Translations under genes and position numbers: made by a program
Assembly (NCBI GenBank): GCA_900547455.1
Contig: URGV01000008.1
Coordinates: forward strand, 7,710 to 71,709
Direction of reading: 5' to 3'
Length of the DNA stretch: 64,000 nucleotides
DNA from: an uncultured Oscillospiraceae bacterium
Lineage (GTDB): Bacteria > Bacillota > Clostridia > Oscillospirales > Ruminococcaceae
Part shown: piece by piece, positions 34,348-43,885 of the stretch
Numbering within the stretch: the stretch's first letter is position 1
Layout of the letters: each line of letters starts with the position of its first letter
Notes under the pieces: model-generated
What the model was told of the DNA's origin: nothing
The model's input: only the letters and a program-made list of their open reading frames with translations
The model's database searches: none

Positions 34348-35420
34348 TGTTTCTCCTCCTTGCGCTGCTGGTCATACTCCCGGCGCAGCTGTCCGCAGGC
34401 GGCGTTGATGTCCGCCCCCAGCTCCCGCCGGACGGTCGCGTTGACCCCTCTTTGCTCCAGCGCCTTCTGGAAAGCCTCGATGCGCTGGCGGGAACCGCGT
34501 TTAAATCCCCGCTCCTTTACAGGATTGACCGGAATCAGGTTTACATGCGCCGCCATTCCCTTTAATCGGTCGGCCAGTTCGTTGGCGTGGGAAATCTCGT
34601 CGTTGACCCCCTCGATCAGCGCGTACTCAAACGAAATGCGGCGGCCGGTCTTTTCAAAATAATACCGGCAGGCTTTCAGCAGCTCCTCGATGTTGTATCG
34701 CTTATTGATCGGCATGGTCTGGCTGCGAATGGCGTCGTTTGGCGCGTGCAGCGAGATGGAAAGGGTCAGCCCCAGCTTCTGCTCGGCCAGTTCATAGATG
34801 CGGTCAACCAGCCCGCAGGTGGAAAGCGAGAGGTGCCGCAGGCTTAAGTTATAGCCCTGCGGGGAGGAGAGGATGCGCATGAATTTCATCACATTCTCAA
34901 AATTATCCAGCGGCTCGCCGATGCCCATCAGCACCACATTGCTGACCCGCTGGCCGCTTTCGCGGGTGAGGGTGTAGATCTCGTCGAGCATTTCAGCCGG
35001 GGTCAGCGAGCGCACCAGGCCTGCCAGGGTGGAAGCGCAGAACTTGCAGCCCATCCGGCAGCCCACCTGGGTGGAGATGCAGACCGAATTGCCGTACTTA
35101 TAGCGCATCAGCACCGCCTCGACGCAGTTGTTGTCCCGCAGGCGCAGCAGATATTTCTGGGTCCCGTCGATTTTGGAGGTGAGCTTTTTGACGACGCTCA
35201 GGGAGTTTATGTAATACCGCTCCCCCAGGCTCTGCCGCAGCGCCGCCGGCAGGTTGCTCATCTGGTCAAAGGAATCTACCCGCTTCTCGTGCAGCCAGGA
35301 ATAGACCTGCCCGCCGCGGAATTTGGGCTGCCCTATCTCTGCCAGCTGTCCGGTCAGCTCCTCCAGCTCCAGGGACTTGATATCAATTTTTCCTTCCAGG
35401 CTCTGTTGCTCCACGCTCAA
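34344..35420 (-). CDS. rlmN: 23S rRNA/tRNA adenine-C2 methyltransferase
   Basis: A 358-residue radical SAM enzyme. The cluster-binding CRMGCKFCAST supplies three cysteines to the 4Fe-4S centre; GEPLDNFENV and LSLHAPND are family signatures, and the late Cys (DINAACGQLRR) is the catalytic methyl-transfer cysteine. It methylates A2503 of 23S rRNA and A37 of tRNAs. It starts with TTG right after the rsmB stop codon. Confidence 0.94.
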   Translation of the reverse strand: MSVEQQSLEGKIDIKSLELEELTGQLAEIGQPKFRGGQVYSWLHEKRVDSFDQMSNLPAALRQSLGERYYINSLSVVKKLTSKIDGTQKYLLRLRDNNCVEAVLMRYKYGNSVCISTQVGCRMGCKFCASTLAGLVRSLTPAEMLDEIYTLTRESGQRVSNVVLMGIGEPLDNFENVMKFMRILSSPQGYNLSLRHLSLSTCGLVDRIYELAEQKLGLTLSISLHAPNDAIRSQTMPINKRYNIEELLKACRYYFEKTGRRISFEYALIEGVNDEISHANELADRLKGMAAHVNLIPVNPVKERGFKRGSRQRIEAFQKALEQRGVNATVRRELGADINAACGQLRREYDQQRKEEKQ

Positions 35421-36770
35421 TCACCGCACCTTTTTCATAGTCGCAATAAAAAATCCGTCCGTCTGTGCCCGCTGTCCTTTGTGGGGCAGCAGGGTCACCT
35501 TCCACGCCTGTTTGTCCGCAATGCCGCAGGCCTTTTGCACCATTTCCGGCAGGGCGGCAGGCTCAAATTCGGGGTGCTCCTTTAAAAACGCCTGCACCAC
35601 CGCGCTGTTTTCCCGCTCCAGCAGCGTGCAGGTGGAGTAGAGAAGCGTCCCTCCCTTTTTTACATAACGGGAAACGTTGTCCAGTATCTTCGCCTGGATC
35701 TGTGGCAGGTCCTGCAAATCCTGCTCTTTTTTATACTTAATCTCCGGCTTGCGCCCGATAATCCCGATCCCGGAACAGGGCGCGTCGCACAGCACCCGGT
35801 CAAACTGCCCCAGCGACGGATCAAATGCCGTCGCGTCCTGCAGCCTTGCCCGGATGCAGGAGAGTCCCAGCCGCTTTGCTCCCTGTTCAATCTTTTTAAT
35901 CTTCTCCGCAAAGATGTCGCAGCTGACAATCTCCCCCTCATCGCCCATCCACTCGGCGGCGGTGAAGGACTTGGAGCCGGGCGCGGCGCAGCAGTCCAGC
36001 ACCCGCTCGCCCGGTTTTGCGCCCAGGGCAGCCGCGCACAGCTGGGAGGATTTGTCCTGGATGTGCAGCAGCCCCTCCTGAAAGGCGCTCAGCCGCTCGA
36101 TCGAGGCGGTCTGCTCCAGCGCGATGCAGCCCGGCAGGTCCGGGTCAAGCTGCACCCGCACCCCTTCCTCCTGCAGGCGCTTTACGCACGTCTCAACGCT
36201 CCCCCTAGCCGTGTTGACCCGGGCGTAGAGAGGTGGGCGCTCCAGCGAATATTCCAAAAAGTCGATTGCCGCCTGCTCCCCATAGGACTGCTGCAGCGAT
36301 CGGATGATCCACTGCGGGCAGGAATAGCGCACCTCCCGCTGGCGCAGCTGGCCTCCCTTGATGGGCGGCAGCTCTTTGCCATCCCGCAGGAAGGCGCGCA
36401 GCACCGCGTTGACAAAGCCGGAGGCGCTGGCAGCCTTCATCGTGCGGGTGAGCTTGACGCCCTCATTGACCGCGGCCGAATCGGGCACGCTGTCCAAAAA
36501 GGCCAGCTGATATAAACTCATCCGCAGAATTTCCGCCACCGCCGGGGTCAGCTTGTGCACCGGCTTTTTGGAATAGGCGCCGATGATGTGGTCCAGGGTC
36601 AGCTTGCGCTCCAGCGTCCCGTAAAACAGGCGGCTGGCAAAGGCGGTGTCCTCCGGGGAAAGCTGGGCTTTTTTAAGCTGCTCGTTGAGCACAAGGTTGG
36701 AGTAACCACCCTCCCCGTCAACCTTCAGCAGGGCCTGCACAGCCGCCTGTCTCGCCGTCATATGTGGCAT
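35421..36770 (-). CDS. rsmB: 16S rRNA (cytosine-967-C5)-methyltransferase
   Basis: About 449 residues. The N-terminal 150 residues are the NusB-like RNA-binding domain; the catalytic domain has VLDCCAAPGSKSF and CDAPCSGIGIIGRKPE, containing the catalytic PC motif, then STCTLLERENSAVV with the second cysteine. The ATG at 36770 has AAAGGA nine bases upstream, better than an in-frame TTG three codons earlier. It belongs to the fmt-rsmB-rlmN order shared with Bacillus. Confidence 0.94.
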   Translation of the reverse strand: MPHMTARQAAVQALLKVDGEGGYSNLVLNEQLKKAQLSPEDTAFASRLFYGTLERKLTLDHIIGAYSKKPVHKLTPAVAEILRMSLYQLAFLDSVPDSAAVNEGVKLTRTMKAASASGFVNAVLRAFLRDGKELPPIKGGQLRQREVRYSCPQWIIRSLQQSYGEQAAIDFLEYSLERPPLYARVNTARGSVETCVKRLQEEGVRVQLDPDLPGCIALEQTASIERLSAFQEGLLHIQDKSSQLCAAALGAKPGERVLDCCAAPGSKSFTAAEWMGDEGEIVSCDIFAEKIKKIEQGAKRLGLSCIRARLQDATAFDPSLGQFDRVLCDAPCSGIGIIGRKPEIKYKKEQDLQDLPQIQAKILDNVSRYVKKGGTLLYSTCTLLERENSAVVQAFLKEHPEFEPAALPEMVQKACGIADKQAWKVTLLPHKGQRAQTDGFFIATMKKVR

Positions 36771-36804
36771 ATCGGACAATCCTTTCTTGTGTCAAAATCA
36801 AATG

Positions 36805-37500
36805 TTAATCCCGGTCGCGGCGGCCAAACAGCAAAATCAGCCGCAGCAGCTGCGCCAGGCTGGAAAGCAGCGCCGCCACATAGGTCAGTGCGGCCGCCCG
36901 CAGCACCTTGCCGGCCATCTTGACCTCGTCGGATTCCAGGATGTAGGAGCTTTCCAACGTGTGCAGCGCCCTGGCGCTGGCGTTAAACTCGACCGGCAGG
37001 GTAACCAGCTGGAACAGCGCCACCGTCGAAAAGAGCACGATGCCCAGCTGCACCAGAAAGCCGTAGTTAAACAGCAGGCCCACCAGCAGCACCGGCATCG
37101 AGAGCGAGGAGCCAAACTGGCTGATCGGGATGACCGCGCTGCGGATGCGGATGGGGACATAGCCCACCGCGTACTGCACTGCGTGGCCCGCCTCGTGCGC
37201 CGCCACGCCGATGGCCGCCACCGATGTACTGTTGTAGACCGTGTCCGACAGGCGGATGACATTCGCCCGCGGGTCATAGTGGTCGGTAAGGTTGCCGGCG
37301 ATATGCTCGATGCGGATCTGAAACAGCCCGTTTTCGTCCAAAATCTGCCGGCACACCTGCGCCGCGGTCATCCCTCTGGCGCTGCGCACCTGGCTGTATT
37401 TTCGATAGGTGGTGCTGACGCGGCTCTGCGCCCAGATGGCGAACAGCAGCGCCGGCACAATCAAAATCCAATAGTAGCGGTCAAAGTAATAGAAAAACAT
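36805..37500 (-). CDS. YugP-family zinc metallopeptidase
   Basis: A 231-residue membrane protein. It has an N-terminal helix (about 7-22), then a zinc site AAHEAGHAVQYA and a C-terminal helical region with three more hydrophobic segments. YugP-like proteins are predicted inner-membrane M48-like peptidases of unknown substrate. The ATG at 37500 with GGAAG upstream is chosen; the longer frame has no support. It stands 34 bases before rsmB and 177 after fmt. Confidence 0.85.
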   Translation of the reverse strand: MFFYYFDRYYWILIVPALLFAIWAQSRVSTTYRKYSQVRSARGMTAAQVCRQILDENGLFQIRIEHIAGNLTDHYDPRANVIRLSDTVYNSTSVAAIGVAAHEAGHAVQYAVGYVPIRIRSAVIPISQFGSSLSMPVLLVGLLFNYGFLVQLGIVLFSTVALFQLVTLPVEFNASARALHTLESSYILESDEVKMAGKVLRAAALTYVAALLSSLAQLLRLILLFGRRDRD

Positions 37501-37677
37501 AGACTCTTCCTTCCCTTCCGGGAGCCTTCTATGCTGAACCGCATGGCACAGCATGACTCCTCTCCAAATTGCAAGACCTGTCCGATGAACAGGATACAAA
37601 TATTATATTTGGCAAATTTGAATGTATTATGAAGAGTATATACCGCATTGGTAAATAGTTCTAAAACAGCGGGCGGA
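37501..37677. other. Intergenic gap between fmt and the YugP gene
   Basis: About 177 bases, AT-richer than the surroundings. I see no RNA gene or repeat; there is a loose TATAAT-like region near 37600 on the minus strand with no matching -35. Confidence 0.4.
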
Positions 37678-38607
37678 TTATACTCCCAGCTGTTCCGGCT
37701 TTCTGCCGCGCAGAAAGTCCTCGCCGCTCATCCGCTTGCCGCCTTCCAGCTGCACCTCCAGCAGTTCCAGCGAACCCTGTCCGCAGGCGACGATCAGCTT
37801 TTTGCGGTCGATCACTGCTCCGGGTTTGTTGCCTCCGCCGCTGCTGCCATCCCGGTCGTGGAGGATGGCGCGGTGCACCTTGAGCAGCTTGCCGTTGCAG
37901 GTGGTGTGCGCCACCGGCCAGGGGGAGAGGCCGCGGATCAGGTTGTGAAGCTCAGCAGCCGGTTTTGTAAAGTCGAGCTTTGCAATCTTTTTGTCCAACA
38001 TCGGCGCGTAGGAGGAGAGGGAATCGTCCTGCTTAACGCGCGGCGCCTTGCCCTCCTCGATCAGGTCGAGTGTCTCCAACAGCGCCTGCGCGCCGATCTC
38101 CTTTAAGCGGTCGTGCAGCTCGCCGTAGGTCTCGTTCTCCCCAATCGGAGTCTCCTTTTTCAGGATCATGTCGCCGGTGTCCAGCCCCTCGCCCATATAC
38201 ATGGTGGTGACGCCGGTGACCGGCTCCCCATTGATGACGCTCCACTGGATGGGGCCCGCGCCGCGGTATTTGGGCAGTAGCGAGCCGTGAACGTTGACGC
38301 AGCCGTACTTTGGCAGCTCCAGAATCTCCTTCGGCAAAATTTTGCCGTAGGCCACCACCGCGATGAGGTCGGGCTGCAGCTCTTGCAGAATAGAAAGGGC
38401 TTCCCCGTCCCGCATCTTCTGCGGCTGGTAAACCGGAATGTTGTGCGCCATCGCCAGCTCCTTGACCGGCGGCGGCACCAGCTTATAGCCCCTTCCCTTC
38501 GGCTTATCCGGCTGGGTGAACACCCCGATCACCTGATGGCGGGAGGAAAGGAGCGCCGCCAGCGAGCTTTCGGCAAACTCCGGCGTCCCCATAAACACAA
38601 TCTTCAT
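37678..38607 (-). CDS. fmt: Methionyl-tRNA formyltransferase
   Basis: A 309-residue enzyme that formylates initiator Met-tRNA from 10-formyl-THF. N-terminal motif MKIVFMGTPEFA, catalytic core VVAYGKILPKEIL and NVHGSLLPKYRGAGPIQW contain the Asn/His/Asp set. The C-terminal domain (about 205-309) is the OB tRNA-binding part. The ATG at 38607 has AAGGAG eight bases before it. It follows def by 21 bases, the standard pair. Confidence 0.95.
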   Translation of the reverse strand: MKIVFMGTPEFAESSLAALLSSRHQVIGVFTQPDKPKGRGYKLVPPPVKELAMAHNIPVYQPQKMRDGEALSILQELQPDLIAVVAYGKILPKEILELPKYGCVNVHGSLLPKYRGAGPIQWSVINGEPVTGVTTMYMGEGLDTGDMILKKETPIGENETYGELHDRLKEIGAQALLETLDLIEEGKAPRVKQDDSLSSYAPMLDKKIAKLDFTKPAAELHNLIRGLSPWPVAHTTCNGKLLKVHRAILHDRDGSSGGGNKPGAVIDRKKLIVACGQGSLELLEVQLEGGKRMSGEDFLRGRKPEQLGV

Positions 38608-38628
38608 GCACAAAGCTCCTTCCCTGCT

Positions 38629-39102
38629 CTATTCGCCCAGCTCGTCCTCGCGCAGCAGGCGGGACATCCGGTCCTTAAAGACAACGCCGTCCAGGTGGTC
38701 GTTTTCGTGGCAGACGGCGCGGGCAAACAGCGCCTCGCCCTCCATCTCAAACCACTCGCCGCTGCGGTTCTGCGCGCGGACCTTGACATAGTTTGGCCGC
38801 TCCACCAGGCCGTATTCGCCCGGGAAGGAGAGGCAGCCCTCGGCTCCGTTTTGTTCGCCGGAGGTTTCCAGGATTTCGGGATTGATAAATTCCAGAATCC
38901 CGTTGCCGACGTCGATGACAAACACCCTTCTGAGCATGCCGACCTGCGGCCCGGCAAGGCCGACGCCCTCGGCCTTGTACATCGTCTCGGCCATGTCGTC
39001 CAGCAGGTCCCAGAGCTTCTGGTTAAAGTCTGTGACCGGCCGGCACTTTTTATGCAGCATATTATATTCGTCCGTATCCTTGACAATATTGCGGATTGCC
39101 AT
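38629..39102 (-). CDS. def: Peptide deformylase
   Basis: A 157-residue iron/zinc enzyme removing the formyl group from new proteins. All three motifs are visible: GVGLAGPQVG, EGCLSFPGEYG (Cys metal ligand) and HENDHLDG (two His ligands and catalytic Glu). Ribosome site GGAAGG precedes the ATG. It is coupled functionally to fmt next door. Confidence 0.96.
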   Translation of the reverse strand: MAIRNIVKDTDEYNMLHKKCRPVTDFNQKLWDLLDDMAETMYKAEGVGLAGPQVGMLRRVFVIDVGNGILEFINPEILETSGEQNGAEGCLSFPGEYGLVERPNYVKVRAQNRSGEWFEMEGEALFARAVCHENDHLDGVVFKDRMSRLLREDELGE

Positions 39103-39145
39103 GATTGCATCTTCCTTTCCAATTGGTTCTATGGGATCGCGGCTC

Positions 39146-41605
39146 CTACAGGTCGCTCGCGTTTAAATCTACCCAAACATGTACGCCCTTGTTTTTGCGC
39201 TCGCTGTCAAAGGCGCGCAGCATCCCCCACATCAGCTCGCAGAAGCGGTCGCTCATCCGGCACTTGATAATAAGGCCGTAGCGATACTTTCCCGCCACCC
39301 GCGCGATGGCCATCTCGCAGGGGTTCATCATCCGCAGCGGCAGTTCCGGGTACTCCTTTGCCGCCTTTTCCCGAAAGCGGGCGGCAAACCACTGCGCCGA
39401 GGCGCGCACAAAGTCCTCGTTCTCCCCGGAAAATCCCACCTGGCACAGGGTGCAGAACGGCGGGTAAAGCCCCAGCTTGCGGGACTTGATCTCATCGGCA
39501 AAAAAGCGGTCATAGTCCTGCTTTGCCGCCTGCAGGATCACCGGATGGTCGGGCGAATAGGTCTGGATGAGCGCCCGGCCCGGCAGCTTGCCGCGCCCGC
39601 AGCGCCCCACCACCTGGGTGAGCAGCGAGAAGGCCCGCTCGCACCCGCGGAAATCCTGCGAAAAGATCGACTGATCCGCATTGAGCACCCCCACCAGCGT
39701 CACCTCGGGGAAATTTAACCCCTTGGCCACCATCTGGGTGCCGACCATGATCTGATATTTTCCCTGTGCAAAGTCGTTAAATTTTGTCTCGTGCGCCATG
39801 CGGGACATGGTGGTGTCCATGTCCATCCGCAGGATATTGGCCTGCGGAAAGATGCGGTGCAGCTCGTCCTCGATGCGCTGGGTACCGCTGCCGGTGCAGT
39901 TGATCAGGTTGCTGCCGCAGTTCGGGCAGCTCTGGTCCAGCGGGCGGGAGTAGCCGCAGTAGTGGCACATCAGCCGGTGGTTTGCGCTGTGATAGGTCAG
40001 CGCCACCGAGCAGTGGGGGCATTTGAGCACCTCCCCGCACTGGTTGCAGCGCACCGCCGTGTGGTAGCCCCGGCGGTTGAGCAGCACAATGCTCTGCTGC
40101 CCGGCCTGCAGATTGTCCGCCAGCTCGGCGGTTAGCTCCTGGCTGATGTCAAAGCCAAAGCTCTGCTTCATGTCCACAATCTGCACCTTGGGCAGCTGGC
40201 TGCCCAGATACCGGCGTGAGAGGGTAAACAGGTGAATCTTCCCCCGCTTTGCCTGATAAAAGGTCTCGACCGAAGGAGTGGCCGACGCCATCAGCAGCAG
40301 CGCCCCATGCCGCCGGCAGCGCAGCTTTGCAATCTCCCGCGCGTGATAGCGCGGGGCCTGCTGGGAGGCGTACGCGCCCTCCTGCTCCTCGTCGATGACA
40401 ATCAGACCGATCTTTTTAACCGGCGCGAACACCGCCGAACGGGTCCCCACCACCACATCCGCCAAACCTTGCTTGATGCGCTTATATTCGTCGGCGCGCT
40501 CGGCCATGGTCAAGCCGCTGTGCAGCACCGCCACATGTTGGCCAAACCGCCTGCCAAATAGCTCGACGGTCTGAGGAGTGAGGGAAATCTCCGGCACCAG
40601 AATGATGACGCCGCGTCCCTGCTCCCGCACCCGCTCGGCCAGTTTGAGATAAACCTGGCTTTTGCCGCTGCCGGTCACCCCGTACAGCAGCGCCTGCTCG
40701 CCCCCCTTGCCCTCGCTGCGCAGCTGCCACAGGCTGTCAAACGCCTGCTGCTGGGAGGGAGAAAGCTGCACGTCGGAAGGTGTGCCCTCCGGCGCTTCCT
40801 CCCGCCGTTCGGCGTAGGGGGAGCGGAAGATCTGCCTGCCGTAGTAGGTCAGCAGCCCCTCCTTTTCCATCTTGTTCAAGGTTTGGCGGGTGGTGCCGGC
40901 GTAGTAGCACAGCTCCTTGAGCGAGGCGCTGGGGGTCTGGCTTAAAATTTCCAGCACCTTTTTGCGCACGGCGGTCATCCGCACGCCTCCCCCCTGCACC
41001 CGCTGTTGGCAGTCGTCGCTCAGACGCACCATAATCATCTTGCTGTCGGCGCTCTTTTCCCGCACATCCTCCGAGAGGACCACCAGCCCCTGCCGGATCA
41101 GCTCCTGAAAGGCCGGGGCGTTCTGCGCGATGCCAAGGTCCATCAGCAACTTTTCAGTGGCCACCGGCTTATTTTTTTCCCGCAGGTAGTCCAGCACCTT
41201 CTGCTGCAGCTCCTGCAGCGGCTGCTGCAATTCCTGCAGATTTGCTTTTTCTCCCAGCGAGCACATCACCCGCACCTTCACCGTCAGGCCGCTGGGCACC
41301 AGTGCCCGCAGCGCCTCATAGTAGGTGCAGAAGGTGCGGCGGTGCAGCAGCTCCAGCAGCCACAGCTGTTCGCTGTCGAGCAGCGGCTGGTAATCCAGCA
41401 GCGTTTTGAGCGGCTTTAAGTTTTCCTGCTCCCCGCTCTCCTCCAGCGCCAGCACAAGGCCCTGCTTTGCGCGGTTGGCCTTGCCGAACGGCACCAGCAC
41501 CCGGCAGCCCGGCCGGATGTCCGGCTGCATCTGCTGGGGCACCTGATAGGAAAAGGGAATATCAAAGGAATAGGCGGCATTTTCCACCACCACTCTTGCG
41601 ATCAT
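39146..41605 (-). CDS. priA: Primosomal helicase PriA
   Basis: An 819-residue replication-restart helicase. N-terminal DNA-binding domain (about 1-200) with PGCRVLVPFGK; helicase lobe 1 with GVTGSGKSQVYL (about 308) and GTRSAVFAPV; zinc cluster CNQCGEVLKCPHC and CHYCG/CPNCG; and lobe 2 with GTQMVAKGLNFP. Walker B reads VIDEEQEGAY, with Gln where DEEH is usual in this family as I recall it. It has the expected position after rpoZ in the cluster; coaBC, found between them in Bacillus, is missing. Confidence 0.95.
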   Translation of the reverse strand: MIARVVVENAAYSFDIPFSYQVPQQMQPDIRPGCRVLVPFGKANRAKQGLVLALEESGEQENLKPLKTLLDYQPLLDSEQLWLLELLHRRTFCTYYEALRALVPSGLTVKVRVMCSLGEKANLQELQQPLQELQQKVLDYLREKNKPVATEKLLMDLGIAQNAPAFQELIRQGLVVLSEDVREKSADSKMIMVRLSDDCQQRVQGGGVRMTAVRKKVLEILSQTPSASLKELCYYAGTTRQTLNKMEKEGLLTYYGRQIFRSPYAERREEAPEGTPSDVQLSPSQQQAFDSLWQLRSEGKGGEQALLYGVTGSGKSQVYLKLAERVREQGRGVIILVPEISLTPQTVELFGRRFGQHVAVLHSGLTMAERADEYKRIKQGLADVVVGTRSAVFAPVKKIGLIVIDEEQEGAYASQQAPRYHAREIAKLRCRRHGALLLMASATPSVETFYQAKRGKIHLFTLSRRYLGSQLPKVQIVDMKQSFGFDISQELTAELADNLQAGQQSIVLLNRRGYHTAVRCNQCGEVLKCPHCSVALTYHSANHRLMCHYCGYSRPLDQSCPNCGSNLINCTGSGTQRIEDELHRIFPQANILRMDMDTTMSRMAHETKFNDFAQGKYQIMVGTQMVAKGLNFPEVTLVGVLNADQSIFSQDFRGCERAFSLLTQVVGRCGRGKLPGRALIQTYSPDHPVILQAAKQDYDRFFADEIKSRKLGLYPPFCTLCQVGFSGENEDFVRASAQWFAARFREKAAKEYPELPLRMMNPCEMAIARVAGKYRYGLIIKCRMSDRFCELMWGMLRAFDSERKNKGVHVWVDLNASDL

Positions 41606-41746
41606 GCCGCGCTCTCCCCCTTCATCCGACTGTTTTCTCCCTGATAAAAAGCGGGCGGCAATCCTGCAGGCCTGCGTCGTTTCTCCGCCGCAGCGTCTTG
41701 ATCGTGCCGCCCCATTTCCTTAACCGACGACGCGATTGGTTTTTGC

Positions 41747-41959
41747 CTAGTTCGCGTCCTTGATTTTGACCAGATCCCTTACCCGCACCTTGCCGGAAGC
41801 GAAGTCCTCCAGCGCTGCGGTGACCGGCTTTTTCTCCATCGGCATGTTATTGTCTGCCCAATAGTCGGCGATCTCCCTTGCGCGTCTAGCCACTGCGACA
41901 ACAAACGCGTAGTAGCTTTCTCCTTCACGAATAATCTGTGACATTGCTGGCCTAAGCAT
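41747..41959 (-). CDS. rpoZ: RNA polymerase omega subunit
   Basis: A 70-residue protein that helps assemble beta prime. Conserved features: SYYAFVVAVARRAREI early and KPVTAALEDFASGKV in the middle. It starts inside the last codons of gmk with an ATGCTTAG overlap. Size and place match Bacillus rpoZ. Confidence 0.92.
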   Translation of the reverse strand: MLRPAMSQIIREGESYYAFVVAVARRAREIADYWADNNMPMEKKPVTAALEDFASGKVRVRDLVKIKDAN

Positions 41960-42563
41960 TATGATTCACCTCATCAAGAAATTCTTTCATATTGTGGATA
42001 TTCAAACGGTTGGCCTCGACGATGAGGCTGAGCCGGTCGACTGCCTGCGAAACGGTGTCGTTGACAACGACATAGTCGTAGTGATACGCCTGCTTAAGCT
42101 CCTGGCGGGCGATGGCAAGGCGCTTTTGCACCGTCTCTTCGTCCTCGGTATGGCGGCCGGTCAGGCGGCTTTGCAACTCGTCAAAGCCCGGCGGCGCCAC
42201 AAAGATCATCAGCGCATCCGGGCAGGCCTTTTTGACCTGCAGGGCGCCCTGCACCTCGATCTCCAAAATCACGTCGATGCCCTGGGCGCGCTTTTGCTCC
42301 ACCGGGGCCTTGGGGGTGCCGTAGTAGTTGCCGTTATAGCTTGCATACTCCAGCATACCGCCGTTCTGGGCGGTGCTTTCAAATTCTTCCCGGCTTAAAA
42401 AGAAGTAATGTACGCCGTCCTGTTCCCCCGGGCGCGGGGCGCGTGTGGTGGCCGAGACCGAGTAGGCGACATTCTCCCTGCCTGCCAGATATGCTCCCAG
42501 CACCGTGCCCTTGCCGACGCCGCTTGGGCCGGACACCACGATCAGCTGTCCTTTTTTACTCAT
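41952..42563 (-). CDS. gmk: Guanylate kinase
   Basis: A 203-residue kinase converting GMP to GDP. Walker [10 protein letters not shown] lies near residue 12, followed by [18 protein letters not shown] and the GMP-binding [13 protein letters not shown]. The start overlaps the end of remA by eight bases. It also sets the substrate pool for GTP and alarmones. The longer frame upstream is a shadow of remA. Confidence 0.95.
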   Translation of the reverse strand: MSKKGQLIVVSGPSGVGKGTVLGAYLAGRENVAYSVSATTRAPRPGEQDGVHYFFLSREEFESTAQNGGMLEYASYNGNYYGTPKAPVEQKRAQGIDVILEIEVQGALQVKKACPDALMIFVAPPGFDELQSRLTGRHTEDEETVQKRLAIARQELKQAYHYDYVVVNDTVSQAVDRLSLIVEANRLNIHNMKEFLDEVNHNA

Positions 42564-42819
42564 CCTCTTCCAGTTCCTCCTCATCATCGTCGTCCAGACG
42601 GTTGGCCACCGTCTCCGGCTGCACCGCTGACAGAATGACGTGGTCGCTGTCGGTGATGATGACCGCGCGGGTCCTTCTGCCATAGGTCGCGTCGATTAAG
42701 CTGCCGCGCTCCCTGGCGTCAGCGATGATGCGTTTGATCGGCGCCGATTCCGGGCTGACGATCGCCACCAGACGATTGGCGGAAACCATATTCCCAAAGC
42801 CGATGTTGATCAGTTTCAT
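42556..42819 (-). CDS. remA: RemA-family regulatory protein (DUF370)
   Basis: An 87-residue protein whose first 75 residues are the RemA core ([20 protein letters not shown], then [18 protein letters not shown]). In Bacillus RemA is a DNA-binding ring that activates biofilm matrix genes. The C-terminus has an added acidic run [12 protein letters not shown] not in the Bacillus protein as I recall it. It lies between yicC and gmk as in Bacillus ylzA. Confidence 0.9.
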   Translation of the reverse strand: MKLINIGFGNMVSANRLVAIVSPESAPIKRIIADARERGSLIDATYGRRTRAVIITDSDHVILSAVQPETVANRLDDDDEEELEEDE

Positions 42820-42861
42820 GTTGTGATTTCTTCCTTTCCTCTCCAAAAAAGCGTCCGGCCG

Positions 42862-43782
42862 CTACTCGATGTTCTGAATCTGCTCGCGGATCTTTTCGAT
42901 CTCCGCCTTCAGGTCGACCACAATCCGGGCGACCTCCAGGTCCTGCGCCTTGGAGCCGATGGTGTTGGCCTCGCGGTTAAATTCCTGCACCAGAAAGTCC
43001 AGCTTTCTGCCCACCGGCTCGCTGGAGGAGAGAATCTGGCGGAACTGGTGGACGTGGCTGCCCAGACGAACCGTCTCCTCGGCCACCGCGATCTTTTCGG
43101 CAAAGATGGCAGCCTCGGTCAGGACGCGCTGCTGATCCACGGTGTTGTTCTGCAGCACCTCCTGCAGGCGGGCATAGAGGCGGTTGCGGTAAGTCTCCAC
43201 CGTTTTGGGGGAGAGCTCCTCGACCTTTGCCACCATCTGCTCGATCAGCTCCAGGCGGTAGAGCAGGTCCTGCTTCATCTTTTCTCCCTCGGTCAGGCGC
43301 ATGGCGACAAAGTTGTCCACCGCTTCTCTGGCTACCTGCTCGACGGCCTGCCAGATCTCTTCTTCGTCCTCCTCCACCCGGATCACGCTGAAGATGTCCG
43401 AAAAGCGCGCCATCTGCGAGACGGTGATGTCGTTTTTAATCTGCAGATCCTCCGCCAGACTGCGCAGCGCCTGCAGATAGGACCGGGCCAGGTCGTGGTT
43501 GATAACCACCTGGGTGTCGGTGCCGCCGACGGTCTGGATGCTCAGCGAGACATCCACCTTGCCGCGGGAGACCGATCCCTTGATGAGATTTTTCAGCTTC
43601 TCTTCCAGATAAGCATAAGCCCGCGGCACACGGGACGAATATTCCAGAAAACGATGGTTGACCGAGCGGATCTCCACGGTGATCTCCTTGTTGCCGATCA
43701 GCTGGCGCGCCCTGCCATATCCCGTCATGCTGCGCACTGCCCCAGTCTTTGGCTGCTGAGGTTCTTCCAAATTTGGCTGCAT
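42862..43782 (-). CDS. YicC/YloC-family endoribonuclease
   Basis: About 306 residues. N-terminal SMTGYGRA and EIRSVNHRFLE, and C-terminal EFNREANTIGSKAQD with a VVDLKAEIEKIREQIQNIE ending, are the family signatures; a coiled stretch links them. YicC is an RNase implicated in small RNA decay. The ATG at 43782 is preferred since GAGGAG stands nine bases upstream. It leads the housekeeping operon under a TTGACA/TAAAAT promoter. Confidence 0.92.
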   Translation of the reverse strand: MQPNLEEPQQPKTGAVRSMTGYGRARQLIGNKEITVEIRSVNHRFLEYSSRVPRAYAYLEEKLKNLIKGSVSRGKVDVSLSIQTVGGTDTQVVINHDLARSYLQALRSLAEDLQIKNDITVSQMARFSDIFSVIRVEEDEEEIWQAVEQVAREAVDNFVAMRLTEGEKMKQDLLYRLELIEQMVAKVEELSPKTVETYRNRLYARLQEVLQNNTVDQQRVLTEAAIFAEKIAVAEETVRLGSHVHQFRQILSSSEPVGRKLDFLVQEFNREANTIGSKAQDLEVARIVVDLKAEIEKIREQIQNIE

Positions 43783-43885
43783 GCTTTCACGCTCCTCTCC
43801 CCTTTTGGGGGATATTCTCTTTTTCTCTGATAACAGATTCTTTTTTTGCAAGCCCCACTGTCCGGGCCTGTTTTCCTATCTTATT

